Below, in pieces: positions 1 through 7,074 of a stretch of DNA of 8,223 nt (position 1 is the first letter of the stretch; the number at the start of each line of letters is the position of its first letter). This stretch comes from Muribaculaceae bacterium. Lineage in GTDB: Bacteria > Bacteroidota > Bacteroidia > Bacteroidales > Muribaculaceae. The stretch is taken from NCBI GenBank assembly GCA_021443235.1, contig JABUUJ010000042.1, forward strand, positions 1 to 8,223, read 5' to 3'. The translations under genes and the position numbers were made by a program. Under the pieces are notes generated by a model. It searched no databases and had not been told where the DNA came from. It saw only the letters and a list, made by a program, of their open reading frames with translations.

Positions 1-69
1 TGCGAGTCGGGGCTTGCTATGCTAAAGAGAGAGTGCAGCGTTAGAGCTTTTTGGTGGTTGGGGAGGTGA
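1..69. other. Sequence downstream of the GH97 stop, no supported feature
   Basis: These 69 bases follow the GH97 stop codon on the minus strand. I see no stem-loop strong enough to call a terminator, and no minus-strand ATG. A plus-strand frame is open from base 1 to a TGA at 67-69, tail to tail with the GH97 stop; it is too short to support as a gene end. Confidence 0.4.
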
Positions 70-2208
70 TTACTTGAGAGGCTTGAGACCTCTAAGCTCT
101 TCGGGCGAGGTGGCTGGCATGATGCTGATAGCGTAGCCTCCGCCTGGCGCTGCGGTGAGATTGAGAACAGTCTTGGCTGTTACTATGCCGCGGCGAATGT
201 TGTAGGCCTGCGGGTTGTTCATGTAGTGGGCGTCCTTAGCGTCCTCGTAGATGGTGGCGATGTACTTTTGGCCGGAATTGAGGAAATCGAGTGCGAGTTT
301 TGATTTGTGTCCGTGCTCGCTCGTGGTGTTGCCAACGAACCAGTTGTCGGTGCCTTTAGCCTTGCGAGCGGCGGTGATGTAGCGTCCCGGCTCTGCCTCA
401 AGGTAGATGCTCTTGTCCCAATCCACGGCTACGTCCTTGATGAACTGGAAGGCATCCATGAATTGCTCGTAATGCTCGGGGTAGTCGGCAGCCATCTGCA
501 GAGGGCTGTACATGGTAACGTATAGCGCGAGCTGGCGAGCGAGGGTGCTGTTGACGTGACCTTGGCTATTGGTGTTGATTTTCTTCATGTTCATCTCGAA
601 GATGCCAGGAGTGTAGTCCATTGGGCCGCCTTGCAAGCGAGTGAACGGCAGCACGGTAGTGTGCGAAGGCTTGTTGCCTGCAAACGACTCATATTCGCCG
701 CCGCGAGCGCTCTCATTGCCTATGAGGTTGGGGTAGGTGCGGCAAAGACCGGTGGGTCGAGTTGCCTCGTGGGCATTGACCATAATGCGATGCTTGGCTG
801 CCTGAGTCACAGCATACAGGTAGTGGTTGTTCATCCATTGGCCGTAATGATGCTCACCGCGTGGGATGATATCGCCCACATAGCCGCTCTTCACAGCATT
901 GTATCCATGATCATTCATGAACTGATATGCCTGCTCCATGTGGCGCTCGTAGTTGCGTACCGACGACGATGTCTCGTGGTGCATCATCAATTTCACACCA
1001 CGGTCGTGTGCGTACTTATTGAGCGTCTCCAAGTCAAAGTCGGGGTATGGCGTTACGAAATCAAAGACGTAGTCCTTGCTATGGCCAATCCAGTCCTCCC
1101 AACCTATGTTCCAACCTTCGACGAGCACTTGGTCGAATCCGTGTTCTGCTGCAAAGTCGATGTAGCGTTTTACGTTTTCGTTGTTGGCAGGATGCTGGCC
1201 ATGAGGCTTAGTTTTAGTATAGTCAATTGTATCGAGCTTCACGGATGGGAGGTCGAATGTGTATGACCACTGCTTGCCGCCACCAATCATTTCCCACCAT
1301 ACGCCCACATACTTCACTGGCTTGATCCAGGAAGTGTCGTCGAGTTTGCAGGGCTCGTTGAGGTTGAGGATGAGGTTGGAGGCGAGCATGTCGCGAGCAT
1401 CGTCGCTGATAATGATGGTGCGCCAAGGCGTGGTGCACGGGCACTGCATGTGAGCCATGTTGCCTTGTGCGTCGGGAGTGAGCCACGACTCAAACACGAA
1501 ATTCTTGTCGTCAAGGTTGAGATGCATGCACGAGTAGTCAACAAGCGCTGCCTCATGGAGATTGATGTATATGCCATCGTCAGTGCGCAGCTGCAGAGAT
1601 GTCTGCACGCCAGTGGGTGAGAACAGGGTGGTGGATTCATTGTCGGTTAAGGAACCTTCCAACAGACCGCGTATCTCGCTCAGCTTCGACTCGGTGTAGT
1701 CGTACTCCTGAGTGTCGTAGTCGCCTGCTATCCACCATGCGGTGATGTCGCCAGGCATGGCAAACTGAGTGCGTTCCTGCTTAACGACAAAATACACCAG
1801 GTCGTTTTGTTGCGGAAACTCGTAGCGGAATCCCACGCCGTCGTCATATACGCGGAAGCATATGTTGACCAGGCGGTTGGTGTTGGTCTGCTTCAGATAA
1901 GCGCGCATCTGGTTGTAGTGGTTGCGTATGTCGCGGTTTTCACCCCACACGGGTTGCCACGTTTCGTCGAAGGTGCTATCCTCTACCTTAACCAATTCGA
2001 AGCCCGTCATCAGATCTTCGGCATCGGTGAGTTCGAGACCCAGTGTGCTGGGCTTCACCACTTGCTCGCCCTTGTAAGCCACCGAGTAGGTGGGCTTGCC
2101 GCCGATGACATCAAAGTTCACCACGATGTTTCTGCTTGGCGAGGCCATTTCCGCCGGTTGAGCGGAAATGGCGATCGTTGCAAGTATTATGGCTAATGCT
2201 TTCTTCAT
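70..2208 (-). CDS. GH97 alpha-glucosidase, SusB-like inverting subgroup, periplasmic
   Basis: This 712-residue protein is a glycoside hydrolase family 97 enzyme, close to SusB (about 738 residues). It probably releases glucose from the non-reducing ends of imported alpha-gluco-oligosaccharides. Residues 1 to about 16-22 form an ordinary signal peptide (MKK, hydrophobic run, AISA-QP) without a lipobox, which suggests the periplasm. An N-terminal beta-sandwich (about 25-275) leads through the VGVWWEM signature (301-307) to a (beta/alpha)8 barrel (about 290-600) and a C-terminal beta domain. E412 (HHE), E481 (NAHE) and E505 (GGEYE) are spaced 69 and 24 residues apart, exactly as SusB E439, E508 and E532. 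E499 fits the calcium ligand E526, and E168 may fit E194. Gly442 in KSG stands where retaining GH97 members carry the Asp nucleophile, so an inverting mechanism is expected. It is the last gene seen in the operon, 33 bases after the GH66 gene. The start follows an A-rich leader (CCACAAAATA) with no Shine-Dalgarno sequence. The family is secure; the preferred linkage (alpha-1,6 or alpha-1,4) is inferred from the GH66 neighbour. Confidence 0.95.
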   Translation of the reverse strand: MKKALAIILATIAISAQPAEMASPSRNIVVNFDVIGGKPTYSVAYKGEQVVKPSTLGLELTDAEDLMTGFELVKVEDSTFDETWQPVWGENRDIRNHYNQMRAYLKQTNTNRLVNICFRVYDDGVGFRYEFPQQNDLVYFVVKQERTQFAMPGDITAWWIAGDYDTQEYDYTESKLSEIRGLLEGSLTDNESTTLFSPTGVQTSLQLRTDDGIYINLHEAALVDYSCMHLNLDDKNFVFESWLTPDAQGNMAHMQCPCTTPWRTIIISDDARDMLASNLILNLNEPCKLDDTSWIKPVKYVGVWWEMIGGGKQWSYTFDLPSVKLDTIDYTKTKPHGQHPANNENVKRYIDFAAEHGFDQVLVEGWNIGWEDWIGHSKDYVFDFVTPYPDFDLETLNKYAHDRGVKLMMHHETSSSVRNYERHMEQAYQFMNDHGYNAVKSGYVGDIIPRGEHHYGQWMNNHYLYAVTQAAKHRIMVNAHEATRPTGLCRTYPNLIGNESARGGEYESFAGNKPSHTTVLPFTRLQGGPMDYTPGIFEMNMKKINTNSQGHVNSTLARQLALYVTMYSPLQMAADYPEHYEQFMDAFQFIKDVAVDWDKSIYLEAEPGRYITAARKAKGTDNWFVGNTTSEHGHKSKLALDFLNSGQKYIATIYEDAKDAHYMNNPQAYNIRRGIVTAKTVLNLTAAPGGGYAISIMPATSPEELRGLKPLK

Positions 2209-2241
2209 TATTTTGTGGTTGTTACGTTGTAAAAACGGTGA

Positions 2242-4032
2242 TTATTCGATGACAATCATTGTCCAGTAGTTGAGTGAGGGCACAGTGAACGACACTTGAT
2301 TGCCGCTTTGCTCAAACTCGAGCTGTACGGGTACGCCGCCGTGCTTGTCGGGAGTGGCGCACCATACCTTCTTCGCAGTCTTGCTTGTTGTGACCTTGGT
2401 AACGATGTTGGATGCCATCATGGGAGTTGCGCGCTTGCCATCATAGTCGCGCCAGCTAAGGTCGGAAGCGTTGCGGAAGTTGAGCATATGGATTACTTCC
2501 TTGCTGTCAACTTTGCGCGAATAGGTGGTGATTCCGCCCGTCTTTGGAGGCCATGCGCTGACGTTGATTGATTCGCACTTCACCTCGGCCTTGTATTCGT
2601 CGGCGGTGGTTGTGCCGCGCAGCAGGTTCTCATAGGCAACGAGGAAGTCGTAGTAGCGAATGATCGCCGCTTTGAGCTGCGATGACATGGTGAGCTTGTT
2701 GTTGGGGAAGTACTCGTTGCTAAGCATGTGGTCGCCAAGCTCCAAGTGCGAGCCGCCAAGAGCAAACATGACGGCGTCGGTGAGCAGGATGCCGGGCATG
2801 TTGAACGAGCCGCTCTGCACGCCATAATTCATATAGGCTGCGAATACGGTGCTCAGTGGCTTTACGCCCTTGCTGTAGCTGTCGTTAGCCTTGATTATGT
2901 CGTGAAGGTTGCTGTATTGATCCTCGTCTTGACCGTTGCCCCACACTTCGTTGTAGCAGAAGTCGACCTTTCCTGTGCCGCATATCTGCGAGGCTCCGAA
3001 AGCCGACACGGCATTCATGACCAGGCATTTGGTGGGGTGAGCCTGCTTCATGGCATTGATGAATGAGGCATATCCCTTTTGTAGGTTCACCTTGTTGCCG
3101 TTATAGTCATAGCGGTCGCCGCGGTCGCCTAACTGGTCGATTTGGTACCCGTCAAATTCCAAGTTGTTGTACACATCGTCGTTGCGCTTAGCCAGATACT
3201 GCTGCCAATCGGTGTTGGATGGGTCGAAAAGGTAAATCTCGGTGCTTTTCCATGATGAGGGCAGGTTGCCGTGGCGATCCTGATAATTGTGGAAGGTGTC
3301 GTTGAAAATGCCCCATTCCACCTTCACGCCGTCGTCGGCATAGTCGCTGAGACCTCCGAAACAAAGGTTGTAGAATAGCGACTTCATGCCGTAGCCATGC
3401 TGTGTGGCGATGTACTTCTTTACTACCTCAGTGCTGATTTCACGGTTGGCAATGTCCTTGTAGTAGTCAGCGCCTCCATAGGGCCAATGGTGCTTGTTGT
3501 GCCAGTCTTGGAATTGCACAACATTGATATGGCAGCGATTGAGGAATTCCATTTCCTGCTCAATGGTGGCGAGCTTGCTGCGATCGAACGTAGCCACGAA
3601 GCCGTTGCGCACAAACTTGGCATAGTCCGACGATACGTCCACGCCCACGCTGGCAAAGATGGTCTCGGTGTTGCCTTCAAGATTGTAAACGTCAACGATA
3701 TAGCCTTGGAAGTCGGTCGAAGGCGCAGTCCATGACCAAGATGTGCCGGAGTAGGCTTCCTCCTTAATTACGTTGAGCCCATTGCGGTAGCGCACCTTGG
3801 TGGCTCCTGCTGCATCTTTGGCGAGGGTGAAAGTCACTGCGTCGCCAGGCTTGTAGATTGCCTTGTCGGTCCAGAGATCAATAAGCGTGGAAGATTTCAC
3901 GATGTGAATGTCGCCCGAGGGCGTGGGTTCTGGACCCGGCTTTGGATCGGGCTCTGGTTCAGAGCTATTGCCACTGCATGCAATCAGGGCAATAGCCATT
4001 CCCAGCAAACTATAAATTAACGGTTTTTTCAT
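2242..4032 (-). CDS. GH66 dextranase-type endo-glucanase, surface lipoprotein
   Basis: This 596-residue protein is a glycoside hydrolase family 66 enzyme. The family contains endo-dextranases and cycloisomaltooligosaccharide glucanotransferases, all acting on alpha-1,6-glucan. A lipoprotein signal ends at Cys19 (ALIAC). An alternating X-Pro linker (about 25-38) then leads to an Ig-like N domain (about 45-135), a (beta/alpha)8 barrel (about 136-470, including INVVQFQDWHNKHHWPYG) and a C-terminal beta-sandwich. Asp299 in FDGYQID is the likely nucleophile and Glu362 in CYNEVWG the likely acid/base. Only 63 residues separate them and the protein is short, so the CBM35 insertion of cyclodextran-forming enzymes is absent and a plain dextranase is likeliest. 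The start at Met1 is needed for the signal peptide. The gene begins 12 bases after the SusE/F-like gene, and the B. thetaiotaomicron dextran locus also has a GH66 (BT3087). The likely role is first cleavage of polymer at the outer surface. Surface exposure is inferred from the lipid anchor and linker and is not proven. Confidence 0.93.
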   Translation of the reverse strand: MKKPLIYSLLGMAIALIACSGNSSEPEPDPKPGPEPTPSGDIHIVKSSTLIDLWTDKAIYKPGDAVTFTLAKDAAGATKVRYRNGLNVIKEEAYSGTSWSWTAPSTDFQGYIVDVYNLEGNTETIFASVGVDVSSDYAKFVRNGFVATFDRSKLATIEQEMEFLNRCHINVVQFQDWHNKHHWPYGGADYYKDIANREISTEVVKKYIATQHGYGMKSLFYNLCFGGLSDYADDGVKVEWGIFNDTFHNYQDRHGNLPSSWKSTEIYLFDPSNTDWQQYLAKRNDDVYNNLEFDGYQIDQLGDRGDRYDYNGNKVNLQKGYASFINAMKQAHPTKCLVMNAVSAFGASQICGTGKVDFCYNEVWGNGQDEDQYSNLHDIIKANDSYSKGVKPLSTVFAAYMNYGVQSGSFNMPGILLTDAVMFALGGSHLELGDHMLSNEYFPNNKLTMSSQLKAAIIRYYDFLVAYENLLRGTTTADEYKAEVKCESINVSAWPPKTGGITTYSRKVDSKEVIHMLNFRNASDLSWRDYDGKRATPMMASNIVTKVTTSKTAKKVWCATPDKHGGVPVQLEFEQSGNQVSFTVPSLNYWTMIVIE

Positions 4033-4044
4033 GAGTTACCGAAA

Positions 4045-5511
4045 TTATTGTTTTTGAATTGTAATTTCCTCTGTGAGGGTATTGATGGTGATGGTGTAAT
4101 CGCCTTGCGAGGTGATTTTCCACTTGTTGTCGATGTTGCCCACGGCGATGTCGAGGTACTGTGCTGCGCACCAGTCGTCGCTCTTGTTGATGTAGACAGT
4201 GTGCTCCACTTGTCCTTCGGGGGCCTTGTTGCCCATCGAACTCATGAACCATCCGCCCATCCAATCGCTCTGCTTGTCGGTCGAGATTTTCATCTCACCA
4301 ATGTTGAGATAGCCTGACCAGGTGAAGGTGAAGTCGTCCACCTTGTCCATAGCAGTGGCGTTGCCAAGATCCCATCCGTTAGGGGTGGCGTCGCCTACAA
4401 GCCATAAGCCGTCGAAGCATTCAAACCTCTTCATGAGCATGCGCTCCTTGCCGGTGCGCAGGTCAACGCAGATTTTGAACGGACCAGTCTCGGTAAGGTT
4501 CCACTTCATATCGGGATCAAAGCCTTTGATGAATTCCATTGTTGTCTGGGTGTAAGGAGCGTTCTCCGATGTAGCCTTGTACATGTTTTCCCAAGAGCCT
4601 TCAGCGGTGCCAAACTTGAACTCGCCGCCGCTGCTGAAGTTCACGCCTATGCGGAATAGGAACGGATCGAGCGGGTCAACGGTCATCGGCCAGAATCCCC
4701 ATCCAGTCTCGTTGCCGACGAAGAAGAGGCTGTCGAATGCGGGCTTCACGCCTTCTACCTGGGTGATGCTGATGGTCATGTCGAGCAGGTTGACATCAAT
4801 CTTGTAGCAGTGCATTTCGCCGATGATGAACTTCTCATCTGGCTGGCCGTCGTCGGTGCGGTAAAATAGCGTGTTGTCGGTAGCCTTGCAGTAGCACGGC
4901 AGCCATTCGCCGCGAGTTACAAGGAATTTCATCTCGCCAGGGTTGAGGTTGCCAGTCCAGGTGAAGATGCCGTTGTCGGTGCGCGTCATCTCCGTAGCGT
5001 TGCCTGCGTCCCATCCGTTGGGCGTAGCATCGCCTACGAGGTAGAGGTTGCCGGTGACTGGTTCGTAGGTGGTGATGTTGAACTTTGTGGTAGCCACTTG
5101 GTTCTCGTATCCGTCGACGTGAGCGATAACGCGAGCCTCAAGGTCGACGGTAGATCCAGCCTTGTAACATAGTGAGTTGACAACTAAGCTATTGAGATCC
5201 TCAACGCTGGGCTTCCAATCGTATACGCGCTCAACGTTCTCATAAATATAGATATAGCTGCTGAAATCGGTGCCAGCGCCAGCCAACTGCACATCGTAGC
5301 TGATGCGTTGGCCTGAGCCATAGTTAGTGCCAGTGGTCCAGTTAAGGTCGAAAGCCTCAACAGCGTGGTTCTTTTCTTCGAGAACGATATTCTCGACAGA
5401 AGGGGTGACGGAAAGTGGTGTGCTGCCTTTGTCTTGCTCGGTGAAGTTTTGGTCGATACAAGCCGCCATTGTAACACCCATCAGAGCGAGGGCAATATTT
5501 TTAAGTTTCAT
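4045..5511 (-). CDS. SusE/SusF-like surface glycan-binding lipoprotein with three binding modules
   Basis: This 488-residue protein is an outer-membrane SusE/SusF-family lipoprotein, matching SusF (about 485 residues) in size. Such proteins bind polysaccharide at the cell surface without cutting it. The signal peptide ends at Cys18 (MAAC). A SusE-type N-terminal beta domain (about 33-148) is followed by three beta-sandwich modules starting near residues 155, 261 and 368. Modules 1 and 3 share LVGDATPNGWD exactly and end in GEMK; the middle module keeps only the pattern LFFVGNETGWGFWPM. Aromatics such as the Trp of NGWD and nearby Trp/Tyr are plausible sugar platforms, but the actual binding residues cannot be read from sequence alone. 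The gene sits between susD-like and GH66 genes, the usual place in a Sus-type operon, which suggests an alpha-1,6-glucan ligand. Seven cysteines remain after the lipidated one. The start is preceded by an AT-rich leader (AAAATTGATAT) with no Shine-Dalgarno sequence. The family is secure; ligand specificity is inferred from the neighbours. Confidence 0.9.
   Translation of the reverse strand: MKLKNIALALMGVTMAACIDQNFTEQDKGSTPLSVTPSVENIVLEEKNHAVEAFDLNWTTGTNYGSGQRISYDVQLAGAGTDFSSYIYIYENVERVYDWKPSVEDLNSLVVNSLCYKAGSTVDLEARVIAHVDGYENQVATTKFNITTYEPVTGNLYLVGDATPNGWDAGNATEMTRTDNGIFTWTGNLNPGEMKFLVTRGEWLPCYCKATDNTLFYRTDDGQPDEKFIIGEMHCYKIDVNLLDMTISITQVEGVKPAFDSLFFVGNETGWGFWPMTVDPLDPFLFRIGVNFSSGGEFKFGTAEGSWENMYKATSENAPYTQTTMEFIKGFDPDMKWNLTETGPFKICVDLRTGKERMLMKRFECFDGLWLVGDATPNGWDLGNATAMDKVDDFTFTWSGYLNIGEMKISTDKQSDWMGGWFMSSMGNKAPEGQVEHTVYINKSDDWCAAQYLDIAVGNIDNKWKITSQGDYTITINTLTEEITIQKQ
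4285..4401 (-). repeat. Internal repeat, copy 2: conserved core of SusE/F binding module 3
   Basis: This stretch encodes residues 371-409 of the SusE/F-like protein, from LVGDATPNGWD to GEMKI. Aligned by eye with residues 158-196 it is identical at 27 of 39 positions with no gap. Over the 11 identical residues at the start of the core, 6 codons differ at the third base, so the copies have diverged at silent sites while the protein sequence was held. Confidence 0.85.
4924..5040 (-). repeat. Internal repeat, copy 1: conserved core of SusE/F binding module 1
   Basis: This stretch encodes residues 158-196 of the SusE/F-like protein, from LVGDATPNGWD to GEMKF, and is the partner of the copy encoding residues 371-409. 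The corresponding part of the middle module (about residues 261-300) is clearly more divergent, so modules 1 and 3 are each other's closest relatives within this protein. Confidence 0.85.
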
Positions 5512-5563
5512 ATATCAATTTTAGTGTTAAATGATTAAAAACTATGATTCTCACTCACTGCGA

Positions 5564-7060
5564 TTAATAACCGGGATTCTGAGTCATCAATGGGTTAGCG
5601 TCCATCTCCACTTGCGGAATTGGCAGCAGCAGGTTGTGCTGGTCAACGTTGACCTTGCCTATGCTGGCGAGGAACCTGAGCGCATACTGGCCACCATCGA
5701 TGCGGATGATGTCGAACCAGCGCTTCCCTTCGAAAGCGAGCTCTACGCGGCGTTCGTGTATGATCGTCTCGCGCATTTCATCTTTGCTGAGTGTGCCGGG
5801 CACGTCGGCAAGGCCAGCGCGACGGCGCACCTTGTTGAGCTCGTTAGCAGCTTCAGGCGTATTGCCCACCTCGTTGAGCGCTTCTGCCTTAAAGAGCACT
5901 GCCTCGGCATATCTGTATACCACCACGTTGGCTGGATTGGTGTTATATTCGGGCGAGATGTTCTTCGAAACGCAGAACTTGCGCACGTTGTAGCCAGTGT
6001 TTGACCAGCTTGGCTTGTAGTCAACGCCATCAAACTGAGGACAACCTGAATAGAACACTGTGATGTCCTTGCGCTTGTCGCCGGGCTCATAGATGCTCAT
6101 GAACTCTTCGGTGGGGAGATTCCAACCGTATGATCCTGCCACGAGGTTGGAGTTGCGCGGGCCCATGAAGGTCGACAGCCAGCAGCATTGCGGCGTGTTG
6201 CCCCAGAAATCATACTCAGTGTCGCCTGAGTACTGTACTTCAAAGAGCGACTCCGGACCGTTGTTCACCTTTGCGTCAAAGTTGGTTGCATAGTTGCATG
6301 TCTCAAGGTCATATCCGTATGCTGTGATTTCTTCAATCAGTGTCACTACTTTCTGATAGTAGCTTGCATCATTGTCGGCGAGCACGAGATAAACGTTGGC
6401 GAGCTGTATTAGAGCTGCTTCTTTGCATGCGCGACCGATATTTTCTGCTGAGTACTCGTATTTGCTGGGTAGCAAGTCGATTGAAGCCTTGGTGTCCTCA
6501 ATGATGAGATTGTAGGTGTCCTCAAGCGACTGGCGAGCGATGGCGGTGCTTGTGCCGGGCTCATAGGGGGCTGTGCGCAGAGGCAGTCCGCCATAGAGAC
6601 GTGCGAGCAGGAAATAGTAGTGTCCGCGCAGGAAGTAAGCCTCGCCTAAGCATTGGTCGGCAACTTTCTTGGTCAGGTTGTCGTAGTTGGCCTTGACCGC
6701 GCTGATGGCGTCGTTGCAGTGACCGATGCCCACCCAAGGGCTGCGCCACATGTACATGGCGAGTGCGTTGTCGGCGAGTGTGGTGAAGTTGGCAGCCTGA
6801 ATGGTCTCAAGTCCGTCGGTGCCGCCGCCAGCGCCTACGATTGAGTTGCCTGCAACGATGTCGAGAGTCTCTACACGGAAGCCATACATGTTTGATGACT
6901 GCAGTGTCACGTAGCAACCGGTGGTAAGGGCCTGAGCCACTTCGTCGGTAACGCCCGCACTGGGATCGACTACATCATAGGGTGACTTGTCAAGGAAGCC
7001 AGAGCATGAGGATGCGGCAAGCATCAGGCCGCAAGCTATGATTGAATATATCTTTTTCAT
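5564..7060 (-). CDS. SusD/RagB-family glycan-binding outer-membrane lipoprotein
   Basis: This complete 498-residue SusD-family lipoprotein forms the lid of the SusC transporter and binds incoming oligosaccharide. The signal peptide ends at Cys19 (AASSC), followed by the typical SGFLDKSPYDVVDPS segment. Family hallmarks are the TPR-like helix RGHYYFLLARLYGGLPL (145-161), YRYAEAVLFKAEALNEVG (382-399), ERRVELAFEGKRWFDIIR (436-453) and the terminal LMTQNPGY. The gene starts 14 bases after the susC-like stop, so the two are almost certainly co-transcribed, as SusC/D partners are. The start has no Shine-Dalgarno sequence (TCACAACGACAATC precedes ATG). The mature protein has nine cysteines besides the lipidated one, including an adjacent pair at 292-293 (QCCW), which is many for this family in my judgement. 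An alpha-1,6-glucan ligand is inferred from the GH66 and GH97 genes downstream; SusD sequence alone does not reveal it. Confidence 0.97.
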   Translation of the reverse strand: MKKIYSIIACGLMLAASSCSGFLDKSPYDVVDPSAGVTDEVAQALTTGCYVTLQSSNMYGFRVETLDIVAGNSIVGAGGGTDGLETIQAANFTTLADNALAMYMWRSPWVGIGHCNDAISAVKANYDNLTKKVADQCLGEAYFLRGHYYFLLARLYGGLPLRTAPYEPGTSTAIARQSLEDTYNLIIEDTKASIDLLPSKYEYSAENIGRACKEAALIQLANVYLVLADNDASYYQKVVTLIEEITAYGYDLETCNYATNFDAKVNNGPESLFEVQYSGDTEYDFWGNTPQCCWLSTFMGPRNSNLVAGSYGWNLPTEEFMSIYEPGDKRKDITVFYSGCPQFDGVDYKPSWSNTGYNVRKFCVSKNISPEYNTNPANVVVYRYAEAVLFKAEALNEVGNTPEAANELNKVRRRAGLADVPGTLSKDEMRETIIHERRVELAFEGKRWFDIIRIDGGQYALRFLASIGKVNVDQHNLLLPIPQVEMDANPLMTQNPGY

Positions 7061-7074
7061 GATTGTCGTTGTGA

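Noticed and set aside
1..69. Possible C-terminus of a convergent plus-strand gene (22 codons then TGA at 67-69).
   Set aside because: A run of 22 open codons is common by chance, and no motif is recognisable. Sequence left of base 1 would settle it.
556..1266. A 236-codon open frame on the plus strand inside the GH97 gene.
   Set aside because: It runs antisense to conserved catalytic-barrel sequence, has no recognisable domain, and long antisense frames are expected from the codon use here.
2209..2241. Possible hairpin CGTT-TTTAC-AACG between the GH66 and GH97 genes.
   Set aside because: The stem is only four base pairs and has no following T-run, so it is too weak for a terminator.
5512..5563. 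Possible internal promoter in the 52-base gap before the SusE/F-like gene; TAAAATTG resembles the Bacteroides -7 box TAnnTTTG.
   Set aside because: It has one mismatch, lies only a few bases from the ATG so transcription would start inside the gene, and no TTTG-type -33 element is placed correctly.
5531..6004. A 157-codon plus-strand frame beginning in the gap upstream of the SusE/F-like gene.
   Set aside because: Apart from its first bases it lies antisense to the conserved C-terminal part of the SusD-like gene, and its translation resembles no family I know.
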